A stretch of DNA of 64,000 nt from Rhodoferax sp. GW822-FHT02A01 (GCF_038784515.1 NZ_CP152376.1:5332001-5396000); one strand, 5' to 3'. Positions 10,613 to 20,607 are shown, counted from the first letter of the stretch. The notes: generated by a model not told the origin, from the letters alone. Program-made: numbers and translations.

Positions 10613-10704
10613 AGATCCGTCGGGCCATGCGTTTTGCGCAGGTAAAGGAGGAGCGCCCAACGGGCGCGGGGGACACGGAGCAAAACGCATGGCCCGACGG
10701 ATCT
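10613..10704 (-). repeat. Palindromic element, copy B (25-bp perfect arms, core inverted relative to copy A)
   Basis: Arms 10613-10637 and 10680-10704 pair perfectly over 25 bp. On the minus strand the centre reads TCCGTGTCCCCC (10679-10668), a hairpin GCGCCC-GTT-GGGCGC (10667-10653) and TCCTCCTTTACCTGC (10652-10638). The shoulders are identical to copy A, while the inner hairpin and the outer arms have different sequence but keep their pairing. The core orientation is opposite to copy A, 59 bp away. Confidence 0.88.
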
Positions 10705-10740
10705 GGAGCGTCGGCAATGACTTCAACAACCTTCCGCACA

Positions 10741-10770
10741 ATAAAAAAGCCCGCTCAAAAGCGGGCTTGG
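10741..10770 (-). terminator. Rho-independent terminator of the desaturase gene
   Basis: Stem AAGCCCGCT (10747-10755) with AGCGGGCTT (10760-10768) and a 4-nt loop. Read on the minus strand it ends in six T residues (complement of 10743-10748), about 20 bp after the desaturase stop. It is also a fair terminator for read-through from the rpmG side. Confidence 0.9.
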
Positions 10771-10789
10771 TTAACCGAGCATAAGCACC

Positions 10790-12004
10790 TTAAACGTGCG
10801 CAGCCCGCAGCTTCATGGAGAACTCGTGCAGAACTGCAATACCGCTTTCCTCTGCACGGCGGCACCAGGCCTGCAATTCCAGAGCCAACTGATCGCGAGA
10901 GACATGCGTGTTCAACCACATCTGGCGCAGCTCTTCCCGCATGGTGACCATCTTGTCCAGCACAGGCGATGCCGCACGGGCCTTGGCCAGCTCGGGCGCA
11001 GCGGACGCGGGCACCTTTTCTTCATCACGGTGCAGCCAGCGCCTGGCTGCCTTGATGACCGCGGCGTCGGCGCTGCGGGCCTTCATGGCTTCAAACTCGT
11101 TCTTGGCCGTTTGGCGCATGCCCTTGGCATAGGTTGCCATCAGCTCGTAGCGATTGGCAATCAGTGCTTCCAGAGTCTTCTCGTCGGCCACAGGACGGAT
11201 GTCGCCATAGGCAGCCTTGGGCGGCGTCTTCTTGACCTTGGCCAGCCCCACCATCTGCATCAGGCTGATGTACATCCAACCAATATCGAACTCATAGGGC
11301 TTGACCGATAGTTTGGCGGAAGTGGGATAGGTGTGGTGGTTGTTATGCAGTTCTTCCCCGGCAATGAGGATGCCCCAGGGCGAGATATTGGTGCTGGCGT
11401 CCGGTGCCTCGAAATTGCGATAGCCCCAGTAATGCGCTGCACCATTGATGATGCCCGCCGCCATGATGGGCGTCCAAGCCATCTGCACGGCCCAGACTGC
11501 CAAGCCTGCCGCACCAAACAGGAACAGGTCGATGATCATCATCAGACCCACACCCTGCCAGGAATAGCGGGTGTACAGGTTGCGCTCAATCCAGTCATTC
11601 GGCGTGCCGTGGCCGTAACGGGCCAGGGTTTCCAGATTCTTGGATTCGGCGCGGTACAGCTCGGCCCCTTGCGTCAGCACCTTCTTGATGCCGTACACAT
11701 GCGGGCTGTGCGGGTCTTCAGGCTGCTCGCATTTGGCGTGGTGCTTGCGGTGAATCGATGCCCACTCCTTGGTAACCTGGCCGGTGGTCAACCACAGCCA
11801 GAAACGGAAGAAGTGCGAAGCCAGCGGGTGCAGGTCCAGCGCGCGATGCGCCTGGTGGCGGTGCAGGAAGACGGTGACGCTGATCATGGTGATGTGCGTC
11901 AGGGCCAAAGTGAACAGAACAATCTGCCACCAAGTCAAAGCCCACGCGCCGTTCGCAAGCCACTCAATTGCTGCGTTCAGCACAGCCCAGTCAGGTAACA
12001 ACAT
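10790..12004 (-). CDS. Membrane fatty acid (acyl-CoA) desaturase
   Basis: About 404 residues, with the three histidine clusters of integral-membrane di-iron desaturases: HRHQAH near residue 50, HRKHH near 85 and HNNHH near 220. Paired hydrophobic segments lie before and between them. This is the stearoyl-CoA/delta-9-type arrangement, so it probably introduces a cis double bond into saturated acyl chains for membrane fluidity. The roughly 130-residue C-terminal extension is charged and helical. The frame is open upstream to a GTG at 12049 (419 residues); the ATG at 12004 was preferred because family members start near LPDW. A terminator follows the stop. Confidence 0.88.
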   Translation of the reverse strand: MLLPDWAVLNAAIEWLANGAWALTWWQIVLFTLALTHITMISVTVFLHRHQAHRALDLHPLASHFFRFWLWLTTGQVTKEWASIHRKHHAKCEQPEDPHSPHVYGIKKVLTQGAELYRAESKNLETLARYGHGTPNDWIERNLYTRYSWQGVGLMMIIDLFLFGAAGLAVWAVQMAWTPIMAAGIINGAAHYWGYRNFEAPDASTNISPWGILIAGEELHNNHHTYPTSAKLSVKPYEFDIGWMYISLMQMVGLAKVKKTPPKAAYGDIRPVADEKTLEALIANRYELMATYAKGMRQTAKNEFEAMKARSADAAVIKAARRWLHRDEEKVPASAAPELAKARAASPVLDKMVTMREELRQMWLNTHVSRDQLALELQAWCRRAEESGIAVLHEFSMKLRAAHV

Positions 12005-12099
12005 AAAGAAACCAGTTATTTGGAGAAGGGAAAGTGCTGATATGTGCACTTTTATCGATTAAGCCTTGGATTTTACGTGCCAAGGCTATTCAGCAGCCA

Positions 12100-13371
12100 C
12101 TATTTTCTTTGCCACACTGCAGCAAAGAAGCCATCTGTCTCGTGCACGTGCGGCCACAGGCGCAGATAGAGCTGCCCATCCTCACCGCCGCTGCAGAGCT
12201 TGGCGGCATCGGCAACTTTCAGCTGGGTCAGAACCTGGCCTACCGGCAAGGGTACAAAGTCCGGATTGGCCTCACTGAAAATCTGGGCAATGGCCTCGTT
12301 CTCCTGCGGCAGCACGCTGCAGGTGGCGTACACCAGACGCCCACCGGACTTCACCAGGCGCGCCGCACTTTGCAGAATGGCCGTCTGCTTGACCGTCATC
12401 TCTTCCACGGTCTGCAGGTTCTGGCGCCATTTCAGGTCCGGATTGCGGCGCAGCGTTCCCATGCCAGTGCACGGTGCATCCACCAGCACGCGGTCGATCT
12501 TGCCTGCCAGGCGCTTGACGCGATCATCACGCTCGTGGGCAATTGCAGCTGGGTGCACATTGGACAAACCGCTACGGGCCATGCGCGGCTTGAAAGAATC
12601 CAGACGGTGGGCCGAGGTGTCGAACGCATACAGGCGCCCGGTGCTGCGCATGGCAGCCCCCAAGGCCAGTGTCTTGCCGCCAGCCCCGGCACAGAAGTCA
12701 ACCACCATCTCGCCGCGCTTGGCGTCCACCAGCATGGCCAGCAGTTGCGAGCCTTCGTCCTGCACTTCGAAATCGCCACGGACAAAGGCGTCCATCTTGT
12801 TAAGCGAAGGCCGCCCGGCAATGCGCAGGCCCCAGGGGGAATATGGCGTTGGCACGGCCTTGATTCCGGCTGCAGCCAATTCCTTTTGCACATCGGCACG
12901 CTTGGCCTTGAAGTCGTTGACGCGCAGGTCCAGTCCGGCGCCCTTGTTGAGGCTTTCGACCAGAGGCCAGAAGCCGTCGCCAAGCTGGTCCTTGAGGGGC
13001 TGCACCAGCCACTCCGGCAGATTGTGGCGGTGGCGCTCCATCAGGTCCTCGGGCTTGACCTTTTCGCACGCGTCCAGCCAGTTCTTTTCCTGATCGGTCA
13101 GTGCGCTGCGCAGAAAGTCACCCGGGCCATAAAAGCCCAGGATGGCCAGACGACGCTCCTTGGGGCCACTGCCCGAGGGTGCCAGATGGTCGAACAACTG
13201 TTTCTTGCGCAAGACGGTGTAGACCGTCTCCGCCATGGTGGCGCGCTCGCGCGGCCCGAAGCCTCGGTGGTCACGAAAGAAGCGGGCCACGATGGCGTCC
13301 GCCGGGTGGTCGAATTTGAGGGTAAGCCTGACCAATTCGGCGCAGGCGTCCAGCAGAGCTTTTGGATGCAT
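12100..13371 (-). CDS. RsmB/NOP2-family SAM-dependent RNA (cytosine-C5) methyltransferase
   Basis: A 423-residue protein with the NOP2/Sun signature: SAM-binding VVDFCAGAGGKTLALG near residue 240, VLVDAPCTGMGTLRRNPD near 315 carrying the PC cysteine, and VYATCSVLPQENE near 370 carrying the TC catalytic cysteine. The two-cysteine arrangement indicates m5C formation on rRNA or tRNA. The N-terminal part lacks a clear NusB domain, so it is not a canonical RsmB and the exact RNA target is not known. Its start is only 16 bp from that of the divergent DUF1653 gene. Confidence 0.87.
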   Translation of the reverse strand: MHPKALLDACAELVRLTLKFDHPADAIVARFFRDHRGFGPRERATMAETVYTVLRKKQLFDHLAPSGSGPKERRLAILGFYGPGDFLRSALTDQEKNWLDACEKVKPEDLMERHRHNLPEWLVQPLKDQLGDGFWPLVESLNKGAGLDLRVNDFKAKRADVQKELAAAGIKAVPTPYSPWGLRIAGRPSLNKMDAFVRGDFEVQDEGSQLLAMLVDAKRGEMVVDFCAGAGGKTLALGAAMRSTGRLYAFDTSAHRLDSFKPRMARSGLSNVHPAAIAHERDDRVKRLAGKIDRVLVDAPCTGMGTLRRNPDLKWRQNLQTVEEMTVKQTAILQSAARLVKSGGRLVYATCSVLPQENEAIAQIFSEANPDFVPLPVGQVLTQLKVADAAKLCSGGEDGQLYLRLWPHVHETDGFFAAVWQRK

Positions 13372-13387
13372 AGGCTAGGATTGTCCC

Positions 13388-13633
13388 ATGAGCGACGAAA
13401 ACCTCCCCCCACTGATCACCACACCGCCCGGCAAGTACCGCCATTACAAGGGCAATTTGTACGAAGTGCTGGACACGGTGCGGCACAGCGAGACCTGCGA
13501 GCCCATGACCTTATACCGCGCGCTCTACGGCGAGCACGGGCTCTGGGTGCGCCCGGCAGCCATGTTTCTGGAGGAGATCGAATTCCAGGGCGTCAGGCAG
13601 CCCCGTTTTGCCAAGCTGTCAGACGGCCAGTAG
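13388..13633 (+). CDS. DUF1653 domain-containing protein
   Basis: A small 81-residue protein made almost entirely of the DUF1653 fold: PGKYRHYKGNLYEVLDTVRH, then the conserved EPMTLYRALYGEHGLWVRP and the phenylalanine-rich end. Such proteins are widespread single-domain cytoplasmic proteins of unknown function. The gene is divergent from the methyltransferase with a 16-bp spacer, and its last 15 bp overlap the 3' end of purN on the other strand. Confidence 0.87.
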   Translation: MSDENLPPLITTPPGKYRHYKGNLYEVLDTVRHSETCEPMTLYRALYGEHGLWVRPAAMFLEEIEFQGVRQPRFAKLSDGQ

Positions 13634-14209
13634 CCTGGCAATGGCCCGCGGATAGATCAGGTGCTCCTGGGTCAGCACACGCGCTGCCAGGGTGTCTGCC
13701 GTGTCATCCGGCAGAACCGGTACAACCGCCTGATCGAGGATGGGGCCGTGGTCCAGCTCCGCAGTGACCAGATGCACGGTGACCCCGGCAAACTTGCACC
13801 CCGCGTCAATCGCCCGCTGATGCGTGTGCAGCCCGGTGAATGCGGGCAGCAGTGATGGATGGATGTTGGTCAAACGTCCGGCAAATCGCTCCACAAAGGC
13901 GGGGGTCAGGATGCGCATGAAACCGGCCAACACCACCAGCGCAGGCTGCTCGGGTGTGTCATAACGGCTGATGGCATCGCCCAGTGCCTGATCAAACGCT
14001 TCGCGGCTGGGAAATGCCTTGTGGTCCAGCACCTGGGTGGCAATACCCTGCGCTTTGGCGAACTCCAGCCCCTTGGCGTCCACACGGTTGCTGACGACTG
14101 CCGCCACGCGGGCCCCCAGCCGTTGCTCCCAGTGCTCGCGCTCAGCCGTACGCACAATGGCCGCCATATTGGAGCCGCCGCCGGAAATCAGGATGACGAT
14201 GTTTTTCAT
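13619..14209 (-). CDS. purN: Phosphoribosylglycinamide formyltransferase PurN
   Basis: A 196-residue enzyme starting MKNIVILISGGGSNM, the phosphoribosylglycinamide-binding loop of GAR transformylases. The catalytic signature is intact: NIHPSLLPAFTGLHTHQ near residue 105 (Asn and His) and VHLVTAELDHGPIL near 135 (catalytic Asp). It transfers a formyl group from 10-formyltetrahydrofolate to GAR, the third step of purine synthesis. Confidence 0.95.
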   Translation of the reverse strand: MKNIVILISGGGSNMAAIVRTAEREHWEQRLGARVAAVVSNRVDAKGLEFAKAQGIATQVLDHKAFPSREAFDQALGDAISRYDTPEQPALVVLAGFMRILTPAFVERFAGRLTNIHPSLLPAFTGLHTHQRAIDAGCKFAGVTVHLVTAELDHGPILDQAVVPVLPDDTADTLAARVLTQEHLIYPRAIARLLAV

Positions 14210-14280
14210 GTGCCGCGGATTTTGTCACGTGTCACCCATGGGGCGCCGAACACGTCATTCAAACAGATGAAGGAAGACCG

Positions 14281-15168
14281 TTACTCCGCATCGCGCACCC
14301 TCAAAAAGCTGGCGAACTTGGGCAGACCCGTGGCCGTGCGATCCCGGTAGCGGTAGGTGACCAGTGATCCCACGGCGGGCGGCTGGGCGCGCATTGCATC
14401 GGCAAACCCGCTGCCCAGCGCAAAGCGCTGGCCTTCGGGCGTCTGCAACAGCAAGGCGCCCATCTTTCCCTGGTACTTGCCGGTTCCCGGCAGATGGGCC
14501 AGCACCAGCCCTTCTTCGTCCGGTAGCGGCTTGAGCTTGCGCAAGGCGTCGCTGCGACCGGGCGCCCATAAGGCATCGCGCCTGTGCAGCACCAAACCTT
14601 CGCCCCCGGCGGCCACTACGCCTCGCAGACGCTGATGCAACGCAGCCGAATCCGCCACGTCACCTTGTTCGACGGCCTGAAGCCAAGGCAGGCGCGATTG
14701 CGCAACCAGCTCCTGCATATGCGCTGCGCGCTGCGCAAATGGATCGGAACTCTGCGGCAGGTCAAACAGCATGTAGCGCACAGCATGCCATTGCCCATCC
14801 AAGGGCTCGCTTGCGCGCACCGTGCCTGACACCTGGTCAAAGCGGTGGCGGCCGCCCCACAACTCCCCATCCAAAAACATCGCGGGAAGGTCCTTCACAA
14901 ACCAGGCGGGTGCAGCAATGGGCCTGCCGCTGCGAAAACGCAGTACCTTGCCATCCCACAGCGCCCGCACGCCGTCGAGCTTTTCGCTCACCAGATAGTC
15001 TGCAGGATCGAGGTTTGCCTGCCAGGGTTTGGCAAGCATGGCCTGGACGGATACCCCTGTCGCACTTGCCGCAAAGGGAATGGTCGTAAACAGGCCCGCA
15101 CTGGGGAGGGAAATGCCCGCCACGAGCAAACTGCGGCGGCGGTCATCGAACGAATGGGGAAACTGCAT
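14281..15168 (-). CDS. Secreted ATP-dependent DNA ligase, LigE type
   Basis: A 295-residue minimal ligase. Motif I SEKLDGVRALWDG (about residues 74-86) supplies the lysine that is adenylylated, motif III FLDGELWGG follows, motif IV GEGLVLHRRDALW is near 205 and motif V ALRKLKP near 225; a C-terminal OB-like segment follows. The N-terminus has DDRRRSLLVAG before a hydrophobic stretch, resembling a Tat or Sec signal, so the enzyme is likely periplasmic, as proposed for LigE. It has no C-terminal nuclease or polymerase domain. The start at 15168 has AAAGGAG upstream. A link to DNA uptake or envelope DNA is inference. Confidence 0.86.
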   Translation of the reverse strand: MQFPHSFDDRRRSLLVAGISLPSAGLFTTIPFAASATGVSVQAMLAKPWQANLDPADYLVSEKLDGVRALWDGKVLRFRSGRPIAAPAWFVKDLPAMFLDGELWGGRHRFDQVSGTVRASEPLDGQWHAVRYMLFDLPQSSDPFAQRAAHMQELVAQSRLPWLQAVEQGDVADSAALHQRLRGVVAAGGEGLVLHRRDALWAPGRSDALRKLKPLPDEEGLVLAHLPGTGKYQGKMGALLLQTPEGQRFALGSGFADAMRAQPPAVGSLVTYRYRDRTATGLPKFASFLRVRDAE

Positions 15169-15258
15169 GGTTGGGAGCACTCCTTTCAACAAGGCAATGG
15201 GCTCCCTGGAAAACAGTGGCAACGGTGCAATGCCACCGCAGCCACGTCATGAAGACGG

Positions 15259-15816
15259 CTAGGTCAGCAGTCTGGAGGACCGCGGCACGTGGGCCATGAG
15301 GAATTCCATCTGGTCCGCCAGGATGCGGCGGTTGCGCAAAATGAAGTCTTCCCACAGGCTGGGCACATAGGGGGTGTACAGCAAGGGCATATGCGCCTGC
15401 TCGGGGGTGCGGCTGCTCTTGCGGTGGTTGCACGGCTTGCAGGCGGTGACCACATTCATCCAGGTATCGATACCGTTCTGTGCAAAGGGAATGATGTGCT
15501 CGCGGGTCAGATCGCTTTCGTGGAACAAGCCGCCACAGTAGGCGCACACGTTGCGGTCCCGCGCGAATAATTTGCTGTTGGTCAGGCCGGGGCGCAGGTT
15601 GAAAGGATTGATATTGGGCACACCACGGGTACCGATGATGCTGTTGACACGGATGATGGACTGCCTGCCCGTGCGCGCATTGTGCCCGCCATGAAACACA
15701 GCCACCTCCCCCCCGGACTCCCAGCGCACTTCACCTGCTGCGTAGTGGATCACCGCCTGCTCCAGCGTGATCCAGGACTGGGGTAGCCCCTGGGCCGACA
15801 ACTTCAAGACTTTCAC
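15259..15816 (-). CDS. HNH endonuclease
   Basis: A 185-residue protein with a clear HNH core in its second half: C-A-Y-C-G-G near residue 93, LTREHIIPFAQNG near 107 (the catalytic His) and NVVTACKPCNHRKSSRTPE near 120, so two CxxC pairs bind zinc around the beta-beta-alpha metal fold. The N-terminal 80 residues resemble the leader of the HNH proteins common in proteobacteria. It starts with GTG, preceded by a near-perfect GGAGGT. Biological role unknown; no restriction, toxin or phage gene is adjacent, but it lies next to a secreted DNA ligase. Confidence 0.86.
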   Translation of the reverse strand: MKVLKLSAQGLPQSWITLEQAVIHYAAGEVRWESGGEVAVFHGGHNARTGRQSIIRVNSIIGTRGVPNINPFNLRPGLTNSKLFARDRNVCAYCGGLFHESDLTREHIIPFAQNGIDTWMNVVTACKPCNHRKSSRTPEQAHMPLLYTPYVPSLWEDFILRNRRILADQMEFLMAHVPRSSRLLT

Positions 15817-15992
15817 AAAAGACCTCCATCAACGGTTGAAAAACCACTAACCCGGACTGCAAATGTCTGCCGCGCCAAGCCCTAAACGGAAGGAATGTCG
15901 CGCTAGGTGACAATATACAGGGTTTCGATGACATATTTGCTTCACACGCACGGCGGACAAGCACCGTCTGCTATCAAAAAGATACTAGGCTC

Positions 15993-17009
15993 ATGAAGGT
16001 TTTTCGTGGTTTCAAACACCCGGGCGTGGCGCAGGCCTGCGCACTGACCATTGGCAACTTTGACGGCGTGCACCGAGGTCACCAGGCAATGCTGTCACTG
16101 CTGCGGGGCGAAGCCGCGCAACGCGGCGTGCCCAGTTGCGTGCTGACCTTTGAGCCGCATCCGCGTGATTTCTTTGCCTCGGTACACCACAAGCCTGACC
16201 TGGCCCCGGCGCGCGTTGGCACCCTGCGTGACAAGCTGGAAGATCTGGCGCAGTGTGGCGTCGACCAGACCATCGTCTTGCCATTCGATGCGAGGCTCGC
16301 AGCTCTCACACCTGATGCGTTCATCAAGGACGTTCTGGTGCAAGGCATGGGCGCACGCTACGTGCTGGTGGGGGACGACTTTCGCTTCGGCGCCAAACGC
16401 TCGGGCGACTACGCCACCCTGAGCGCGGCGGGTGACGCCATGGGGTTCGATGTGGCGCGAATGAACAGCTACGAAATCTCCTACCGCCACGTAAGCGCCA
16501 CCAGCGCCGCAGATGCCAGCCATGGCCTGCGCGTGTCCAGCTCTGCGGTGCGCGAGGCGTTGGGGGAAGGTCGCATGCTCGACGCCGCCCGGCTGCTGGG
16601 CCGCCCCTATTGCATTTCAGGTCACGTGGTGCATGGCCGCAAACTGGGCCGCACGCTGGGCTTCAAGACCCTGAACCTGCGCTTTGCCCACTGGAAGCCG
16701 GCTGCCAGCGGCATCTTTGTGGTGCTGGTGCATGGCCTGTCCGACAAGCCCTTGCAAGGCGTGGCAAATCTGGGCGTGCGACCTTCACTGGACCCCAACG
16801 ATGTGAACGGCGGCCGCGTGCTGCTGGAAACCCATTGCCTGGATTGGCCCGCGGAACTGGGGCCTGAGGGTGCCTACGGTAAAATCATCCGCGTGGAACT
16901 TTTGCACAAACTGCACGACGAGCTCAAATACGATGGTCTGGATGCCTTGACCCAAGGCATACGCAAGGACTGTGACGACGCTCGTGCCTGGCTGTCCAGC
17001 CGAATTTGA
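15993..17009 (+). CDS. ribF: Bifunctional riboflavin kinase / FAD synthetase RibF
   Basis: A 338-residue protein. The nucleotidyltransferase domain begins with TIGNFDGVHRGHQAML near residue 20, with VLVGDDFRFGAKRSGD near 125. The C-terminal kinase domain has GHVVHGRKLGRTLGFKTLNL near 210 and GVANLGVRPS near 250. It phosphorylates riboflavin to FMN and adenylates FMN to FAD in the cytoplasm. It stands ahead of ileS and lspA, the conserved ribF-ileS-lspA cluster. A CGGGGC/GCCCCG hairpin at 17010-17038 lies in the 118-bp gap before ileS. Confidence 0.95.
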   Translation: MKVFRGFKHPGVAQACALTIGNFDGVHRGHQAMLSLLRGEAAQRGVPSCVLTFEPHPRDFFASVHHKPDLAPARVGTLRDKLEDLAQCGVDQTIVLPFDARLAALTPDAFIKDVLVQGMGARYVLVGDDFRFGAKRSGDYATLSAAGDAMGFDVARMNSYEISYRHVSATSAADASHGLRVSSSAVREALGEGRMLDAARLLGRPYCISGHVVHGRKLGRTLGFKTLNLRFAHWKPAASGIFVVLVHGLSDKPLQGVANLGVRPSLDPNDVNGGRVLLETHCLDWPAELGPEGAYGKIIRVELLHKLHDELKYDGLDALTQGIRKDCDDARAWLSSRI

Positions 17010-17133
17010 CGGGGCCTCGCTTTACGCACCTAGCCCCGCGTATGTCCTGAACCGCCCAGGCGGCAGCCCTCCCCTGGCGCTTTGCGCCCTGCCCCGTTTC
17101 CCGATTTTTGCGCCCCCAACCTGAGAAGTGGCC

Positions 17134-20013
17134 ATGACCGAAAAAGTTGATTACCGCAGCACCCTGAACCTGCCCGACACCGCCTTCCCCATGCGCGGTG
17201 ACCTGCCCAAGCGCGAACCCGCCTGGGCCAGCGGCTGGAGCGACAAAGGCATCTACAAGAAGCTGCGCGACGCCCGCGCCGGCGCGCCCCTGTTCGTGCT
17301 GCACGATGGCCCACCGTATGCCAATGGACAAATCCATATGGGTCATGCCGTCAACAAGGTGCTCAAGGACATGATCGTCAAGAGCAAGCAGCTCGCCGGC
17401 TTTGATGCGCAATACGTTCCCGGCTGGGATTGCCACGGCCTACCCATCGAAAACGCCATTGAGAAGAAACATGGCCGCCAGCTCAGCCGTGACGATATGC
17501 AGGCCAAGAGCCGCGCCTACGCCACAGAACAGATCGCACTGCAGATGGCTGACTTCAAACGCCTGGGCGTATTGGGTGATTGGGAACATCGCTATGCGAC
17601 CATGGACCCGGCCAATGAGGCGGGCGAGATCCGCGCCTTCAAGCGCGTGATAGAGCGTGGCTTTGTGTACCGCGGCCTGAAGCCCGTGTACTGGTGCTTC
17701 GACTGCGGTTCCTCGCTGGCCGAGTTCGAAATTGAATACGCTGACAAGAAGAGCGACACGCTGGACGTGGCCTTCGAGTCCAATGACCCGGTTGCGCTGG
17801 CCAAGGCCTTCGGACTGCAGGCGCTGCCCGGCGACGGCAACAAGAAAGCCTTTGCAGTCATCTGGACCACCACCGCATGGACCATTCCCGCCAACCAGGC
17901 ACTCAACGCCCACCCCGAACTGGAATATGCGCTGGTGGACACGCCGCGCGGCGTGTTGCTGCTGGGCGCCTCCCTGGTGGACAAGTGTCTGGAGCGTTAC
18001 AAGCTCGACGGCACGGTAGTTGCCAAGGCCAAGGGCGAAGCCCTGCGCGGCCTGGTGTTCCGCCATCCGCTGTATGACACCGACAGCGGCACCGGCACCT
18101 ACAGCTACAAGCGTCTGTCTCCCCTGTACCTTGCCGACTACGTGAGCGACAGCGACGGTACCGGCATCGTGCACTCCGCACCGGCATATGGCGTGGATGA
18201 CTTCAACAGCTGCGTGGCGCACGGACTGAAGTACGACGACATCCTCAACCCCGTACAGGGCAACGGCACCTATGCCGAAGACCTGCCCCTGTTTGGTGGC
18301 ATGAACATCTGGAAGGCCTGTGCCCGGATCATCGAAGTGCTGGGACAGAGCGACCGCCTGATGGCCACGCAGCCCATTACCCACAGCTACCCGCACTGCT
18401 GGCGCCACAAGACACCGGTGATCTACCGCGCTGCGGCACAGTGGTTCATCCGCATGGATGAGGGCGAAGGCGTGTTCACCAAGGACAAGGCTCCTCGCAC
18501 ACTGCGCCAGCTCGCGCTGGACGCGATCGACAAGACCGGCTTCTTCCCGGAGAACGGCCGCGCACGATTGCACGACATGATCGCCAACCGGCCCGACTGG
18601 TGCATCAGCCGCCAGCGCTCCTGGGGAGTGCCTATCCCCTTCTTCCTGCACAAGGACAGCGGTGAGCTGCATCCGCGCACCATGGAAATTCTCGACCAGG
18701 CAGCGGATATCGTGCAGAAGGGCGGCGTCGAGGCCTGGAGCCGCGTCACCGCCGAGCAAATTCTCGGCGCCGAAGACGCGCCGCACTACACCAAGAGCAG
18801 TGACATCCTGGAAGTCTGGTTCGACTCAGGATCGACCTTCTGGCACGTGCTGCGGGGCCAGCATCCGGGTGGTTTCCACAGTGAAGGCCCCGAAGCCGAC
18901 CTCTACCTCGAAGGCCACGATCAGCATCGCGGCTGGTTCCACAGCTCGCTGCTGTTGGCTTGCGCACTGTTTGACCGCGCACCCTATCGCAACCTGCTAA
19001 CCCATGGCTTTACCGTGGATAGCCAGGGCCGAAAGATGAGCAAGTCGCTGGGCAACGGCATCGACCCGCAGGACATCAACAAGAAGTTCGGCGCCGAGAT
19101 CATCCGCTTGTGGGTTGCCGCCAGCGATTACTCCGGCGACATCGCGGGTGATGACAAGATCCTGGCCCGTGTGGTGGACACCTACCGCCGTGTACGCAAC
19201 ACCCTGAAGTTCCTGCTGGCCAATGTGAGCGACTTCGACCCGGCCAAGGACACGGTGCCTGCAGACCAGTTGCTGGAGATCGATCGCTACGCCCTGAGCC
19301 GCCTGGCCCAGTTGCAGGAAGACATCCTGCAGCACTACAGCAAGTACGAGTTCCATCCGGTGGTTGCCAAGCTGCAGGTGTACTGCAGTGAAGACCTGGG
19401 TGCCTTCTATCTGGACGTGCTCAAGGATCGTCTCTACACCACCGGTGCCCATTCGCTGGCCCGCCGCTCGGCGCAGACAGCCCTGTGGCAGATCACCCAG
19501 GCCATGCTGCGCTGGATGGCGCCTTTCCTGAGTTTCACGGCTGAAGAAGCATGGGCCGTTCTAGGCGATGCTGGCAAGGTCGCCGCCGACAAGAAGGAAT
19601 CCATTTTCCTAGAGACCTATCTGAACCTGGCCCCTGCCGACAACGCCTTGCTGACCAAGTGGGCGCGCATTCGCGAAATCCGCGAAGCGGTGAACAAGGA
19701 CATCGAGACGCTGCGTGCGGCCGGTCAGGTGGGCGCGTCCCTGCAGGCCGAAGTGACCCTGACGGTGAACCCGGCAGACTACGCGTTGCTGGCCAGTCTG
19801 GGCGAAGACCTCAAGTACGTGTTCATCACCTCGGCTTTCGCCCTGGTTGCTGGCGAAGCCCTGGCCATTGCGCCCAGGGCCTCGGAAGCGGTCAAGTGTG
19901 AACGCTGCTGGCATTACAAGCTGGACGTGGGCAGCGTGGCTGAGCATCCCACCTTGTGCGCGCGTTGCGTCAGCAACCTGTATGGCGCCGGCGAAGTCAG
20001 GACCTACGCCTGA
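17134..20013 (+). CDS. ileS: Isoleucine--tRNA ligase
   Basis: A 959-residue class I aminoacyl-tRNA synthetase. The HIGH box is [16 protein letters not shown] near residue 60 and the KMSKS box [11 protein letters not shown] near 630. The CP1 editing domain ([14 protein letters not shown]) is near 245, and the C-terminal zinc finger uses CERCW and CARC near 925-945. The full length shows the bacterial type I form. A GTG at 17128 is in frame, but GAGAAG sits correctly for the ATG at 17134. The TGA stop overlaps the ATG of lspA. Confidence 0.97.
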   Translation: MTEKVDYRSTLNLPDTAFPMRGDLPKREPAWASGWSDKGIYKKLRDARAGAPLFVLHDGPPYANGQIHMGHAVNKVLKDMIVKSKQLAGFDAQYVPGWDCHGLPIENAIEKKHGRQLSRDDMQAKSRAYATEQIALQMADFKRLGVLGDWEHRYATMDPANEAGEIRAFKRVIERGFVYRGLKPVYWCFDCGSSLAEFEIEYADKKSDTLDVAFESNDPVALAKAFGLQALPGDGNKKAFAVIWTTTAWTIPANQALNAHPELEYALVDTPRGVLLLGASLVDKCLERYKLDGTVVAKAKGEALRGLVFRHPLYDTDSGTGTYSYKRLSPLYLADYVSDSDGTGIVHSAPAYGVDDFNSCVAHGLKYDDILNPVQGNGTYAEDLPLFGGMNIWKACARIIEVLGQSDRLMATQPITHSYPHCWRHKTPVIYRAAAQWFIRMDEGEGVFTKDKAPRTLRQLALDAIDKTGFFPENGRARLHDMIANRPDWCISRQRSWGVPIPFFLHKDSGELHPRTMEILDQAADIVQKGGVEAWSRVTAEQILGAEDAPHYTKSSDILEVWFDSGSTFWHVLRGQHPGGFHSEGPEADLYLEGHDQHRGWFHSSLLLACALFDRAPYRNLLTHGFTVDSQGRKMSKSLGNGIDPQDINKKFGAEIIRLWVAASDYSGDIAGDDKILARVVDTYRRVRNTLKFLLANVSDFDPAKDTVPADQLLEIDRYALSRLAQLQEDILQHYSKYEFHPVVAKLQVYCSEDLGAFYLDVLKDRLYTTGAHSLARRSAQTALWQITQAMLRWMAPFLSFTAEEAWAVLGDAGKVAADKKESIFLETYLNLAPADNALLTKWARIREIREAVNKDIETLRAAGQVGASLQAEVTLTVNPADYALLASLGEDLKYVFITSAFALVAGEALAIAPRASEAVKCERCWHYKLDVGSVAEHPTLCARCVSNLYGAGEVRTYA

Positions 20014-20513
20014 TGGCACGCGGCTCCAAATCATCCGGCGGCATCGGCATGCTGCACTGGCTCGGCTTGGCCTTCTGCATCGTGCTGGCAGACCAGTTCA
20101 CCAAGGTGCTGATCCTGGGCTACTACCGCCTGGGTGACAGCACCTATGTAACCAGCTTCTTCAACGTGGTGCGCGTGCACAACCAGGGTGCAGCGTTCTC
20201 CTTCCTGGCTGACGCCTCAGGCTGGCAGCGCTGGTTCTTCACCGCACTGGGCTGCATTGCCGCAGGGGTCATCATGTGGATGCTGAAATCACATGCGGCG
20301 CAGCGCCTGTTCAGTTTTGCGCTGGCCTGCGTGCTGGGAGGCGCCATTGGCAACGTGATTGACCGCCTGCTGCACGGCTACGTGGTGGACTTTCTGGACT
20401 TTCATGCCCGCGGCATCCATTTCCCGGCATTCAATCTGGCCGACAGTGCCATCACGTTGGGCGCGGCCTGTCTGATTCTGGATGAATTGCTGCGCGTGCG
20501 GCGTGGACGTTGA
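20013..20513 (+). CDS. lspA: Lipoprotein signal peptidase (signal peptidase II)
   Basis: A 166-residue inner-membrane aspartyl protease with four membrane helices. The family motifs are present: [10 protein letters not shown] near the first helix, [19 protein letters not shown] with the first catalytic aspartate, and [12 protein letters not shown] with the second. It cleaves the signal peptide of prolipoproteins after lipid attachment. Its ATG overlaps the ileS stop (TGATG), so translation is coupled. Confidence 0.95.
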   Translation: MARGSKSSGGIGMLHWLGLAFCIVLADQFTKVLILGYYRLGDSTYVTSFFNVVRVHNQGAAFSFLADASGWQRWFFTALGCIAAGVIMWMLKSHAAQRLFSFALACVLGGAIGNVIDRLLHGYVVDFLDFHARGIHFPAFNLADSAITLGAACLILDELLRVRRGR

Positions 20514-20607
20514 CTACAGTCAACGGGGCCGCCCGACGGTCCCCGATAAAATAAGGGCTTTCCCTGATCGCCCTCCCCATCTCAACTCCTGCCCCGAGAA
20601 GCATTCC

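Noticed and set aside
10441..10784. Short frames of about 80-160 codons through the palindromic elements
   Set aside because: They are read through repeat arms, have no start signals and repeat their amino acid words because of the repeat.
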